Part shown: positions 25,696-40,630 of the stretch, piece by piece
How the letters are laid out: each line of letters begins with the position of its first letter
Position numbering within the stretch: the stretch's first letter is position 1
Assembly: GCA_036365515.1 (NCBI GenBank)
Contig: CM070876.1
Span: 98,350,150-98,414,149, forward strand
Direction: 5' to 3'
Length of the DNA: 64,000 bases
DNA from: Torymus aiolomorphi
Lineage: Eukaryota > Arthropoda > Insecta > Hymenoptera > Torymidae
Position numbers and translations under genes: made by a program
Notes under the pieces: model-generated
What the model saw: only the letters and a program-made list of their open reading frames with translations
The model's database searches: none
What the model was told of the DNA's origin: nothing

Positions 25696-28600
25696 TATAT
25701 GGTGAAATGTGCGTGGGAACCTGTGAAAACAGCGAAACACCATGAATTTCAGTACCGTTTGTTCTTGATCTGCTGGAAATATGGATTTCCAACATTGTTA
25801 TCGTCAAAATAACTTAGTTTAAGCTGCTAATATCTGTTTTTACCAATATTTTCCAAGTATACGGTGAAAAGTACGCCGTATTCTGAAAAAAACACGAAAA
25901 ACCATGATTTTCAGTACTTTTTGTACTTAATCTGCTGAAAATATGGATTTCGATCATTGTTTTCGTCAAAATAACTTAGTGGTATGCTAAAAATGCATGT
26001 TTTTATCAATATTTTCCAATTATATGGTGAAAAGTACGTTGTACCTTGAAAAACACAGCGAAAAACCATGATTTTCAGACCTTTTTCTTCTTATCCTGCT
26101 GTAAATATTTATTTCGAACATTGTTTTCGTCAAAATAACTTAGGTCTAATCTAAAAATGCCTTTTTTACCAATACTTTCCTAGTAAAAAGTGCGTTTTAT
26201 GCTGCAAAAAACCGCGAAAAACCATGATTTCCGGTACTGTTTGTTCTTAATCTGCCGGGAATATGGATTTGGATCATTGCTTTTCTAAAAATGTCGAAGT
26301 TCTATGCTAAATATGCCTGTTTTTACGAATATTTTCCAATTATATGGTGAAAAGTACGTTGTATCCTGAAAAAAACAGCGAAAAACCATGATTTTCAACT
26401 TGCTCTACTTAATCTTCTGGAAATATGGATTACGATCATTGTTTTCGTCTAAATAACCTAGGTCTATGCTAACAATGCCTGTTTTTACCAATATTTTTCA
26501 GGTATATGGTGGAAAGTGCGTGGAATCCTGCAAAAACAGGGATAAACATTATTTTTATTACCTGTTGGTATTCAAAAGGAGGAAATTTTTATTTGGTTCT
26601 TTATTTTTCTCAAAATGACGTTGGTTTATGATAGAAATGCCTTTTTTACTAATATTTACCTAATATATGGCGAAAGGTCCGTGGTATTTTGCAAAATACA
26701 GTGGAAAATATGATTTTCAGTACTTTTTGGTATTCAAACGCAGGAAATTTCGATTTGGTTCGTTGTCTTTCTCAGAATATCGTCGATTTATGATAGAAAT
26801 GCCCTTTTTTACGTATAGTTTCCTAATATATGGTGGAAAATGCCTGTTTTTACCAATATTTTCCTAAAATATTGTGAAAAGTGCGTGGTATCCTGCAAAA
26901 AACAGGGATAAAAATGATTGTCAGGACTTTTTGGAATTGAAACGCATTAAATGTCAATTTCGTTCGGTGGTTTTCTCAAACTAACGTAGGTTTATGATAG
27001 AAATGACTGTTTTTACCAATATTATCCTAAAATATGGTAAGAAGTCTGTGGATCCCTGCAAAAAAAAGAAAAACCATGATTTTCAGTACCTTTTGTTCTT
27101 GATCTGCTGGAAATATGGATTTCCATCATTGTTATCGTCAAAATAACTTAGTTTAAGCCGCAAATATCTGTTTTTACAAATATTTTCCAAGTATACGGTG
27201 AAAAGTACGTTGTATTCTGAAAAAAGCAGCGAAAAACCATGATTTTCAGTACTTTTTGTACTTAATCTGCTGGAAATATGGATTTCGATCATTGTTTTCG
27301 TCAAAATAACTTAGTTGTATGCTAAAAATGCATGTTTTTATCAATATTTTCGAATTATATGGTGAAAAGTACGTTGTATCCTGAAAAAAACAGCGAAAAA
27401 CCATGATTTTCCGTACTTGTTCTACTTAATCTTCTGAAAATATGGATTACGATCATTGTTTTCGTCTAAATAACCTAGGTCTATGCTAACAATGCCTGTT
27501 TTAACAATATTTTCCAATTATATGGTGAAAAGTACGTTGTATCCTGAAAAAAACAGCGAAAAACCATGATTTTCAGTACGTTTTGTACTTAAACTGCTGG
27601 AAATATGGATTTCGATCATTGTTTTCGTCAAAATAAGTTAGTTGTATGCTAAAAATGCATGTTTTTATCAATATTTTCCAATTATATGGTGAAAAGTACG
27701 TTGTACCTTGAAAAAAACGGCGAAAAACCATGATTTTCAGACCTTTTTCTTCTTATCCTGCTGTAAATATTTATTTCGAACATTGTTTTCGTCAAAATAA
27801 CTTAGGTCTAATCTAAAAATGCCTTTTTTTACCAATACTTTCCTAGTAAAAAGTGCGTTTTATGCTGCAAAAAACCGCGAAAAACCATGATTTCCGGTAC
27901 TGATTGTTCTTAATCTGCCGGGAATATGGATTTGGATCATTGCTTTTCTAAAAATGACGAAGTTCTATGCTAAATATGCCTGTTTTTACGAATATTTTCC
28001 AATTATATGGTGAAAAGTACGTTGTATCCTGAAAAAAACAGCGAAAATCCATGATTTTCAGTACTTGTTCTACTTAATCTTCTGGAAATATGGATTACGA
28101 TCATTGTTTTCGTCTAAATAACCTAGGTCTATGCTAACAATGCCTGTTTTAACAATATTTTCCAATTATATGGTGTAAAGTACGTTGTATCCTGAAAAAA
28201 ACAGCGAAATACCATGACTTTCAGTACTTTTTGTTCTTAATCTGCAGGACATGTGGATTTCGATCATTTTTTTCGTCAACTTAACTTAGGTCTATGCAAA
28301 AAATGCCTGTTTTTACCAATATTTTTCTAGTATATGGTGAAAAGTGCGTGGAATCCTGCAAAAATAGGGAAAAACATTATTTTCATTACCTGTTGGTATT
28401 CAAAAGGAGGAAATTTTTATTTGGTTCGTTATTTTTCTCAAAATGACGTTGGTTTATGATAGAAATGCTTTTTTTTACTAATATTTACCTAATATATGGC
28501 GAAAAGTGCGTGGTATTTTGCAAAATACAGTGGATAATATGATTTTCAGTACTTTTTGGTATTCAAACGCAGGAAATTTCGTTTGGGTTCGTTGACTTTG

Positions 28601-28843
28601 TCAGAATATTGTCGATTTATAATAGAAATGCCCTTTTTTACGTATAGTTTCGTAATATATGGTGGAAACTGCCTGTTCTTACCAATATTTTCCTAAAATA
28701 TTGTGAAAAGTGCGTGGTATCCTGCAAAAAACAGGGATAAAAATGATTGTCAGGACTTTTTGGTATTCAAATGCAGGGCATTTCGATTTGGTTCGTTGTT
28801 TTTCTCAAAATAACGTAGGTTAATGATAGAAATGCCTGTTTTT
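25696..28843 (-). repeat. Segmental duplication block A', second copy
   Basis: Copy of 14259-16762 joined directly to the block B copy at 28843. The join removes the equivalent of 16763-23859 (about 7.1 kb). The fusion lies at a shared TTTTTA/TAACC microhomology. Confidence 0.9.
27485..28132 (-). repeat. 648-bp four-monomer expansion unique to A'
   Basis: The motif GCTAACAATGCCTG recurs at 27485 and 28133, exactly 648 bp apart (4 x 162), whereas block A has one copy near 16040. The inserted monomers resemble 14463-15100, so this is a local tandem gain after the large duplication. Confidence 0.8.
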
Positions 28844-30672
28844 AACCTGCGGAAATATGTATTTGGATCATTGTTTTCCTCACAATGGCAAAGTTTTATG
28901 CTAAATATGCCTGTTTTTACCAATATTTTCTTAGTATATGGTGAAAAGTACTTTGTATCCTGAAAAAAACAGCGAAAAACCATGATTTTCGTACTTTTTG
29001 TTCTTAATCTGATGGAAATATGGATTTGGATCGTTGTTTTCCTCAAAAAGACGAAGTTATATGCTAAATATGCCTGTATTTACCAATATTTTCCATGTAT
29101 ATGGTGAAAAGTACGCTGTATCAGGAAAAAACATCGTAAAACCATGATTTTTTGTACTTTTTATTCCTATTCTGCTGGAAATATGGATTTGGATCATTGT
29201 TTTCCTCAAAATCACGAAGTTTTATGCTAAATATGCTTATTTTTACGAATAGTTTCCAAATATATGGTGAAAGGTATGTTATATCCTGAGAAAAATACGA
29301 AAAACCAAGATTTTCAGTACATTTTGTTCTTAATCAGCTGGAAATATGGATTTTTATCATTGTTTTCCTCAAAATATAGTAGGTTCACGATAAAATGGCT
29401 GTTTTTACCAATTTTTTCCTAGTAAATGGTGAAAAAAGCGTGGAATCGTGCGGAAAACAGCGAAAAACCATGATATTCTGACGTGTTTGCACTGCAATCG
29501 CAGGAAGTATGGATTTATATCATTGTTTTCCGCAAAATAACGTAGTTTTCGCTAGAAATGAATGGCTTTGGATTTGGATTGCTGTTTTTCAGAAAAAAAC
29601 GTATGTTTATGCTAGAATTGCCTGTTTTTACCAATATTTTCCTATTATATCGAGAAAAGTGCGTGGAATTCTGCAAAAAGCAGCGAAAAACCATGATATT
29701 CGGTACTTTTTGTCCTTAACCTGCGGGAATATGAATTTGGATCATTGTTTTCCTCACAATGGCGAAGTTTTATGCTAAATATGCCTGTTTTTACCAATAT
29801 TTTCCATGTATATGGTGAACAGTACGTCGTATACTGAAAAAAACAGCGAAAAACCATGATTTTCGGTACCTTTTGTTCTTGATCTGCTGGAAATATGGAT
29901 TTCCATCATTGTTTTCATCAAAATAACGAAGTTTTGTGCTAAATATGCCTGGATTTACCAATATTTTCCAAGTATATGGTGAAAAGTACGCTGTATCCGG
30001 GAAAAAACATCGAAAAACCATGATTTTCAGTACTTTTTGTTCTTAATCTGCTGGAAAAATGGATTTGGATCATTGTTATCCCTAAAATGGCGAAGTTTTA
30101 TGCTAAATATACCTATTTTTACCAATAATTTCCAAATATACGGTGAAAGGTATGTTGTATCCTAAGAAAAAAACGAAAAACCATGATTTTCAACGAACCA
30201 AATCGAAATTTCCTTCGTTTGAATACCAAAAATTACGAAAATCTCTTTATTACCAGTTTTGTGCAGGATTCCACGCACATTTCACCATATACAATGTAAA
30301 TATTGGTAAAAACAGGCATATTTAGTATAACACTTAATTTTCAGCTCATTAAGAGCAAAAAGTATTTTAAATCGTGGTTTTCAACGTTTTTTTACAGGAT
30401 TCCACACACCAGATACTAGGTAAATATTGGTAAAAATTATATATTTTAGCATATACTGGGTAGATATTGGCAAAAACAGGCATATTTAGTATAAAACTAC
30501 ATTATTTTGAGGAAAACAATGATAAGAATGCATATTTCCATCTTATTAAGTTCAAAAAGTACAGATAATCATAGTTTACCTTTTCTTTTGCAGGATTCCA
30601 CTAAATTTTCACCATATTTTAGGAAAATATTATCATAAAACTACATAATTTAGAGAAAAACAACCATCCAAA
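28842..30672. repeat. Segmental duplication block B', second copy
   Basis: Copy of 23860-25692, including its internal orientation switch (now at about 30194). After 30672 the sequence continues into unduplicated array, as expected for the far end of a tandem duplication. Confidence 0.9.
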
Positions 30673-33600
30673 CCAAAATTTCCTGCGATTGAATACCGAA
30701 AGTACTGAAAATAATTTTTTTCCCTGTTATCTGCAGGATTCCACGCACATTTCACCATATACCAGATAAATATTGGAAAAACTGGCATATTTAGTATAAA
30801 ACTTAATTTCCAGCACATTAGGAGCAAAAAGTACTTTAAATCATGGGTTCCCACGTTTTTTACAGGATTCCACTCACATTTCACCATACCCTAGGTAAAT
30901 ATTGGTAAAAACAGGAATATTTAGTATAAAACTTATTTTCCAGCTCGTTAAGAGCAAAAAATACTTTAAATCAAGGTTTTCCCCATTTTTTGCAGGATTC
31001 CACGCACTTTTCACCATATTTTAGGAAAATATTGGTAAAAACTGGCATATATAGTATAAAACTTAATTTCTAGCTCATTAAGAGCAAAAAGTACTTTTAA
31101 TCATGGATACCACGTTTTTTACAGGATTCCACGCACTGATTACCATATACTAGGTAAATATTGGAAAAAACAGGCATACTAAGTATAAAACTTAATTTCC
31201 AGCCAATTCGGAGCAAAAAGGACTTTAAATCACTTTCTTCCCCGTTTGTTGTAGGATTCCACGTAGGAAAATATAGGTAATAACAGGCATTTTTCACCAT
31301 ATATTAGAAAAATAGTTGTAAAAACAAGCTATTCTATCATAAACCTACTTTATATTGATAAAAACTATGAACCAAATCGGTATTTCCTTCGTTTCAATAC
31401 CAAAGTTACGAAAATCAAATTATTACCAGTTTATTGCAGGAGTACACGAACATTTCACCATATACAAGGTAAATATTGGTAAAAACAGGCATATTTAGTA
31501 TAAAACTACATTATTTTGAGGACAACAATGATAAGAATGCATTTTTCCAGCTTATTAATGACAAAAAGTACGGATAATGATGGTTTCTCTTTTTTTTGCA
31601 GGATTCCACGAACTTTTCACCATATTTTAGGAAAATATTGGTAAAAACAGTCATTCCTATCATAAACCTGCGTTATTAAGAGAAAAACAGCCAACCAAAT
31701 CGAAATTTCCTGCATTTGAATACGAAATGTACTGAAAATAAATTTTTTCCCTGTTTTTGCAGGGTTCCACTCACATCTCACCATATAATAGGTAAATATT
31801 GGAAAAAACTGGCATATTTAGTATAAAACTACATTATTTTGAGGAAAAGAATGATAAGAATGCATGTTTCCACATTATTAAGTACAAAAAGTACAGATAA
31901 TCATGGTTTCTCTTTTTTACCAGGATTCCACGCACTTTTCGCCATATTTTGGGAAAATATTGGTAAAAACAGGCATATTTAGTATAAAACTTATTTTGCA
32001 GCTCATTAAGAGCACAAAATACTTTAAATCAAGGTTTTCCCCGTTTTTTGCTGAATTCTACGCACTCTGCACTATATACTATGAAAATATACGTAATAAC
32101 AAGCATTTTTCACCATATGTTAGAAAAATATTGGTAAAAGCAAGCATTACTATCATAAACCTACTTTATTTTGATAAGAACAATGAACCAAATCGAAATT
32201 TCCATCGTTTCAATACCAAAAATTACGAAAATAAATTTTTTACCAGATTTTTCAGGATTCCACGCACATTTCACCATATACAAGATAAATATTGATAAAA
32301 ACAGACAAATTTAGTATAAAACTACATTATTTTGAGGAAAATAATGATAAGAATGCATATTTCCACCTTATTAAGTACAAAAAGTACAGATAATCATGGT
32401 TTCTGTATACTAGGTATATATTGGAAAAAACTGGCATATTTAGTATAAAACTTAATTTCCAGCTCATTAAGAGCGAAAAATACTTTAAATCATGGTTTTT
32501 CCCGATTTTTGTAGGGTTCCACGCTCTCCGCTCTATATACTAGGAAAATATAGGCAATAACAGGCATTTTTCACAATATATTAGAAAAATATTCGTAAAA
32601 ACAAGTATTTCTATCATAAACCTACTTTATATTGATAAAAACTATGAAACACATCGAAATTTCCTTCGTTTCAATACCAATAATTACGAAAATCAAATTA
32701 TTAGCAGTTTTTTGGTGAATTCCACGTACATTTCACCTTATACAAGGTAAATATTGGTAAAAACAGGCATATTTAGTATAAAACTACATTATTTTGAAGA
32801 AAACAATGATAAGAAAGTATATTTCCAACTTATTAATTACAAAAAGGACAAATAATCATGGTTTCTCTTTTTCGCAGGATTCCACGAACTTTTCACCATA
32901 TTTTAGGGAAATATTGGTAAAAACCGTCATTTCTATCATAAACCTACGGTATTTTGAGAAAAAGAACGGAACAAATCTAAATTTCCGGCGTTTGAATGAC
33001 AATAAGTGCTTTAAATCATGATTTTCCGTGTTTGTTGCAGGATTTCACACACTTTCCAGCATATATTAGGAAAATATTGATAAAACAATGTATCTTATCG
33101 TGAACCTACGATATTTAGGGGATACCAGTTATAAAAGTCCATATTTCCAACTCACGAAGAGAAAAAGTACTTTGAATTATGGTTTTCCTGTTTATTGCAG
33201 GGTTCCACACACTATTCACCATATATTAGGAAAATATTGGTAAAGCAGGCAGTTCTAGCATAAACCTACGTTATTTTGTGAAAAAGAACGGCACAAATCT
33301 AAATTTCCGGCTTTGAATACCAATAAGTATTGTAAATTATGGTATTCCCTGTTTATTGCAGGATTCCGCGCACTTTTCACCATATACTAGGAAATAATGG
33401 TAAAAACAGGCATTTTTCACCATATATTAGGAAAATATTGATAAAACAATGTATTTTATCGTGGACCAACGATATTTAGGGGATACCAATTATAAAAGTC
33501 CATATTTCCAACTCACGAAGAGAAAAAGTACTTTAAATTATGGTTTTCGCTGTTTATTGCAGGCTTCCACACACTTTTCACTATATACTACAAAAATATT

Positions 33601-34879
33601 GGCAAAAACAGGCATTTTCAGCATAAACTTAAGTTATTTTGAGAAAAAGAACGAAAGAAATCTTAATTTCCTGCGTTTGAATGCCAATATGTGATTTAAA
33701 TCATGGTTTTCCCTGTTTGTTGCAGGATTCCACACAATTTTCGCCATATATTAGAAAAATATTGGTAAAAACAGGCATTTCCAGCATAAACCTACGTTAT
33801 TTAGAGAAAAACAACGAACCAAATCAAAATTTCCTGCGTTTGAATACCAAAAGTACTGAAAATAATTTTTTCCCCGTTTTCTGCAGGATTCCACCAACAT
33901 TTCACCATATACTAGATAAATATTGGTAAAAACCGGCATATTTAGTATCTAACTTATTTTCCAGCTACTTAAGAGCAAAAAATACTTTAAATCATGGTTT
34001 TCCCCGTTTCTTGTAGGGTTCCACGCACTCTGCACTATATACTAGGAAAATATAGGTAGTAACAGGCATTTTTCACCATATATTAGAAAAATATTGGTAA
34101 AAACAAGCATTTCTATTATAGCCCTACGTTATATTGGTAAAACTATGAATGAACTCGAAATTTCCTTCGTTTCAACACCAAAAATTACGAAAATCAATTT
34201 ATTACCAGTTTTTTGCAGGATTCCACGTACATTTCACCATATACAAGGTAAATATTGGTAAACACGGGCACATTTAGTATAAAACTACATTATTTTGAGG
34301 AAAACAATGATAAGAATGCATATTTCCATCTTATTAAGTACAAAAGGTAAAGATTATCATGGTTTCTCTCTTTTTGCTGGATTTCACGAACTTTTCACCA
34401 TATTTTAGGAAAATATTTGTAAAAACAGTCATTTCTATCATAAACCTACGTTATTTAGAGAATAACAACGAACAAAATCGAAATTTCCTTCGTTTGACTA
34501 CCAAAAATTACGCAAATCAATTTATTACCAGTTTTTTGCAGGTTTCCATGCACATTTCATAACATATAAAGTAAGTATTGGTAAAAACAGGCATATTTAT
34601 TATAAAACTACATTATTTTGAGGAAAACAATGATAATAATGCATATTTCCATCTTATTAAAAACAAAAAGTCCATATAATCATGGTTTTTCTTTTTTTTG
34701 CAGGAATCCAGGCACTTTTCACCATATTTTAGGAAAATATTGGTAAAAATTGGCATATTTAGTATAAAACTTAATTTCAAGCTCATTAAGAGCAAAAAGT
34801 ACTTTTAATCATGGTTTTCCACATTTTTTTACAGGATTCCACGCTCATTTCACCATATACCATGTCAATATTGTTAAAA

Positions 34880-35990
34880 ACAGGCATATTTAGTATAAAA
34901 CTGCATTATTTTGAGGAAAACAATGATAAGAATGCATATATCCATCTTATTAAGTACAAAAAGTACAGATAATCATGGTTTCTCTTTTCTTTGCAGGATT
35001 CCACGAACTTTTCACCATTTGTTAGAAAAATATTGGTAAAAACATGCATTTGTATCATAAACCTACTTTATTTTGATAAAAACTATGAACCAAATCGAAA
35101 TTTCCTTCGTTTTAATACCAAAATTACGAAAATCAATTAGTTATCAGATTTTGTAGGATTCCACGCACATTTCACCATATACTAGGTAAATATTATTAAA
35201 AACATGCATATTTAGTATAAAACTACATTATTTTGCGGAAAACAATGATAAGAATGCATATTTCCATCTTATTAAGTACAAAAAGTGCAGATAATCATGA
35301 TCTCTCTTTTTTTGCAAGATTCCCCGCATGTTACGCCATTCTTTAGGAAAATATTGGTAAAAACAAACATTTCTATCATAAACCTACGTTATTTAGAGCA
35401 AAACAACGAACCAAATCGAAATTTCCTTCGTTTGAATACCAAAAATAACGAAAATCAATTTATTACCATTTTTTTGCAGTATACCACGTACATTTCACCA
35501 TATACTAGGTAAATATTGGAAAAAACTGGCATATTTAGTATAACACTTAATTTCCAGCTCATTAAGAGTAAAAAGTACTTTAAATCATAGTTTTCCATGT
35601 TTTTTACAGGATTCCACCCACATTTCACCATATACTAGATAAATATTGGTAAAATCAGGCATATTTAGTATAAAACTACATTATTTTGAGGAAAACAATG
35701 ATAAGAATGCATATTTCCATCTTATTAAGTACAAAAAGTACAGATTATCATGGGTTCTCTTTCTTTTGCAGGATTGCACGAACTTTTCATCATATTTTAG
35801 GAAAATATTGGTAAAAATTAGCATAATTTGTATAAAATTTAATTAGCAGCTCATTAAAAGCAAAAAGTAGTTTTAATCATGATATTCCACATTTTTTTAC
35901 AGAATGCCACGCACATTTCACCATATACTATGTAAATATTATTAAAAACCGGCATATTTAGTATAAAACTACATTATTTTGAGGAAAACA
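34880..35990 (+). repeat. About 1.1-kb duplicated satellite segment, copy 1
   Basis: Matches about 38630-39740 (offset 3744-3756), including unusual variants such as GCAAGATTCCCCGCATG at 35314 and its partner near 39058. Confidence 0.8.
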
Positions 35991-37505
35991 ATGATAAGAA
36001 TGCATATTTCCATCTTATTAATTACAAAAAGTACAGATAATCATGGTTTCTCTTTTTTTTGCAGGATTCCACTAACTTTTCACCATATTTAGGAAAATAT
36101 GGTTCAAACCAGTCATTTCTATCATAAACCTACGTTATTTAGCGAAATACAACGAACCAAGTCAAAATTTCCTGCGTTTGAATACCAAAAGTACTAAAAA
36201 TAATTTTTTTCCCTGTTTTCTGCAGGATTCCACGCACATTTTACCATATACGAGGTAAATATTGGAAAAAACTGGTATATTTAGTATAAAACATAATTTC
36301 CAGCTCATTAGGAGCAAAAAGTGCTTTAAATCATGGTTTTCCACGTTTTTTACAGGATTCCTCCCACATTTCACCATATACAATGTAAATATTGGTTAAA
36401 GCAGGCATATTTAGTATAAAACTTATTTTCCAGCTCCTTAAGAGCAAAAAATACTTTAAATCATGGTTTTCCCAGTTTTTTGTAGGGTGCCACGCACTCT
36501 GCACTATACATTAGGAAAATATAGGTAATAACAGTGATTTTTCACCATATATTAGAAAAATATTGGTAAAAACAAGCATTTCTATCATAAACCTACTTTA
36601 CATTGATAAAAACTCTGAATCAAATCGAAATTTCCTTCGTTTCAATACCAACAATTAAGAAAATCAATTTATTACCAGTTTTTTGCAGTATACCACGTAC
36701 ATTTCACCATATACTAGGTAAATATTGGAAAAATCAGGCATATTTAGTATAAAACTACATTATTTTGAGGAAAACAATGATAAGAATGCATATTTCCATC
36801 TTATTAATTACAAAAAGTACAGATAATCATGGTTTCTCTTTTTTTTGCAGGACTCCACTAACTTTTCACCATATTTAGGAAAATATTGGTCAAAACAGTC
36901 ATTTCTATCATAAACCTACGTTATTTAGAGAAATACAACGAACCAAGTCAAAATTTTCTGCGTTTGAATACCAAAAGTACTAAAAATAATTTTTTTCCCT
37001 GTTTTCTGCAGGATTCCACGCACATTTTACCATATACGAGGTAAATATTGGAAAAAACTGGCATATTTAGTATAAAACTTAATTTCCAGCTCATTAAGAG
37101 CAAAAAGTGCTTTAAATCATGGTTTTCCACGTTTTTTACAGGGTTCCTCCCACATTTCACCATATACAATGTAAATATTGGTTAAAGCAGGCATATTTAG
37201 TATAAAACTTATTTTCCAGCTCCTTAAGAGCAAAAAATACTTTAAATCATGGTTTTCCCAGTTTTTTGTAGGGTGCCACGCACTCTCCACTATACATTAG
37301 GAAAATATAGGTAATAATAGTGATTTTTCACCATATATTAGAAAAATATTGGTAAAAACAAGCATTTCTATCATAAACCTACTTTACATTGATAAAAACT
37401 CTGAATCAAATCGAAATTTCCTTCGTTTCAATACCAACAATTAAGAAAATCAAATTATTACCAGTTTTTTGCAGGATTCCACGTACATTTCACCATATAC
37501 AAGGT
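35934..37505 (+). repeat. Two tandem 786-bp higher-order units
   Basis: 35934-36719 and 36720-37505 are near-identical at an offset of 786 bp, about six 131-bp monomers. Specific variants such as CCTCCCACATTTCACC recur in both units. Confidence 0.8.
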
Positions 37506-40500
37506 AAATATTGGTAAAAACAGGCATATTTAGTATAAAACTACATTATTTTGTGGAAAACAATGATAAGAATGCATATTTCCATTTTATTAAGTACAAA
37601 AAGTACAGATAATCATGGTTTCCCTTTTTTTGCAGGATTCCACGCATTTTACGCCATCCTTTAGGAAAACATTGGTAAAAACAATCATTTCTATCATAAA
37701 CCTACGTTATTTAGAGCAAAACAACGAACCAAATCGAAATTTCCTTCGTTTGAATACCAAAAATAACGAAAATCAATTTATTACCAGTTTTTTGCAGGAT
37801 TCCACGTACATTTCACCATATACAAGATTAATATTGGAAAAAACTGGCGTATTTAGTATAACACTTAATTTCCAGCTCATTAAGAGCAAAAAGTACTTTA
37901 AATCGTGGTTTTCCACGTTTTTTACAGGATACCACACACCATATACTAGGTAAATATTAGTATAAAAAATATATATTTTACGATATAATAGGTACATATC
38001 GGCAAAAAAAGGCATATTTAGAAGAAAACTACATTATTTTGGGGAAAACAATGATAAGAATGCATATTTCCACCTTATTAAGTACAAAAAGTACAGATAA
38101 TCATGGTTTCTCTTTTTTTTCAGGATTCCACGCAGTTTTCACCATGTATTAGAAAAATATTGGTAAAAAGAAGCATTTCTATCACAAACCTACTTTATAT
38201 TGATAAAACTATGAAACAAATCGAAATTTCCTTAATTTGAATACCAAAAATTACGAAAATTAATTTGTATACCAGTTTTTTGCAGGATTCCACGCATATT
38301 TCACCATATATTAGGAAAATATTGGTAAAACTGGTATATTTAGTATAAAACTTAATTTCCAGCTCATTAAGAGCAAAAACTACTTTTAATCATGGTTTTC
38401 CACGTTTTTTTACAGGATTCCACGCACATTACACAATATTTTAGGAAAATATACGTAAGAACTGGCTTATTTAGTATAAAACTACATTATTTTGTGGAAA
38501 ACAGTGAGAATAATGCATATTTCCATCTTGCTAAGTACAAAACGTACAGATAATCATGGTTTTTCTTTTTTTTTGCAGGATTCCACGCCCTGTTCACCAT
38601 GTCTTGGGAAAATAATGATAAAAACAGGCATATTTAGTATAAAACTACATTATTTTGAGGACAACAATGATAAGAATGCAAATATCCATCTTATTAAGTA
38701 CAAAAAGTACAGATAATCATGGTTTCTCTTTTCTTTGCAGGATTCCACGAACTTTTCACCATTTGTTAGAAAAATATTGGTAAAAACAAGCATTTATATC
38801 ATAAACCTACTTTATTTTGATAAAAACTATGAACCAAATCGAAATTTCCTTCGTTTTAATACCAAAATTACGAAAATCAATTAGTGATCAGATTTTGTAG
38901 GATTCCACGCACATTTCACCATATACTAGGTAAATATTATTAAAAACATGCATATTTAGTATAAAACTACATTATTTTGCGGAAAACAATGATAAGAATG
39001 CATATTTCCATCTTATTAAGTACCAAAAATACAGATAATCATGATGTCTCTTTTTTTGCAAGATTCCCCGCATGTTACGCCATTCTTTAGGAAAATATTG
39101 GTAAAAACAAACATTTCTATCATAAACCTACGTTATTTAGAGCAAAACAACGAACCAAATCGAAATTTCCTTCGTTTGAATACCAAAAATAACGAAAATC
39201 AATTTATTACCAGTTTTTTGCAGTATACCACGTACATTTCACCATATACTAGGTAAATATTGGAAAAAACTGGCATATTTAGTATAACACTTAATTTCCA
39301 GCTCATTAAGAGCAAAAAGTACTTTAAATCATAGTTTTCCATGTTTTTTACAGGATTCCACCCACATTTCACCATATACTAGATAAATATTGGTAAAATC
39401 AGGCATATTTAGTATAAAACTACATTATTTTGAGGAAAACAATGATAAGAATGCATATTTCCATCTTATTAAGTACAAAAAGTACAGATTATCATGGGTT
39501 CTCTTTCTTTTGCAGGATTGCACGAACTTTTCATCATATTTTAGGAAAATATTGGCAAAAATTAGCATAATTTGTATAAAACTTAATTAGCAGCTCATTA
39601 ACAGCAAAAAGTAGTTTTAATCATGATATTCCACATTTTTTTACAGAATGCCACGCACATTTCACCATATACTATGTAAATATTATTAAAAACCGGCATA
39701 TTTAGTATAAAACTACATTATTTTGAGGAAAACAGTGATAAGAATGCATATTTCCATCTTGTTAAGTTCAAAAAGTACAGATAATCATGGTTTTTCTTTG
39801 TTTTGCAGGATTCCACGCACTTTTCACCATATTTTAGGAAAATATTGGTAAAAAGAGGCATTTCCAGCATAAACCTACGTTATTTAGAGATAAACAACGG
39901 ACAAACTCAATATTTCCTGCTTTTGAATACGAAAAGTACTGCAAATAATTTTTCTCCCTGTTTTCTGCGGGATTCCACGCACATTTCGCCATATACTAGG
40001 TATATATTGGAAAAAACTGGCATATTTAGTATAAAACTACATTATTTTGAGGAAAACAATGATAAGAATGCATATTTCTATCTTATTAAGAACAAAAAGT
40101 TTAGATAATCGTGGTTTTTCTTTTTTTTGCAGGAATCCACGCACTTTTCACCATATTTTAGGAAAATATTGGTAAAACTGGCATATTTAGTATAAAACTA
40201 CATTATTTTGAGGAAAACAATGATAAGAATGCATATTTCCATCTTATTAAGTACAAAAAGTACAGATTATCATGGGTTCTCTTTCTTTTGCAGGATTGCA
40301 CGAACTTTTCATCATATTTTAGGAAAATATTGGTCAAAATTAGCATAATTTGTATAAAACTTAATTAGCAGCTCATTAACAGCAAAAAGTAGTTTTAATC
40401 ATGATATTCCACATTTTTTTACAGAATGCCACGCACATTTCACCATATACTATGTAAATATTATTAAAAACCGGCATATTTAGTATAAAACTACATTATT

Positions 40501-40630
40501 TTGAGGAAAACAGTGATAAGAATGCATATTTCCATCTTGTTAAGTTCAAAAAGTACAGATAATCATGGTTTTTCTTTTTTTTGCAGGATTCCACGCACTT
40601 TTCACCATATTTTAGGAAAATATTGGTAAA
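36719..40630 (+). repeat. Satellite block X, duplicated across the gypsy insertion
   Basis: Near-identical to 51211-54870 (offset 14492 at first, about 14482 later). The same variant order appears on both sides of the gypsy element, so the array was duplicated before the element arrived. Confidence 0.85.

Larger units (their letters stand above)
25693..30194 (-). repeat. Satellite array S7, made of duplicated blocks A' and B'
   Basis: Opposite-orientation monomers consisting of A' (25696-28843) fused to the first part of B' (from 28843). No monomer here seems unique; the whole section is a copy of parts of S3 and S5. Confidence 0.9.
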
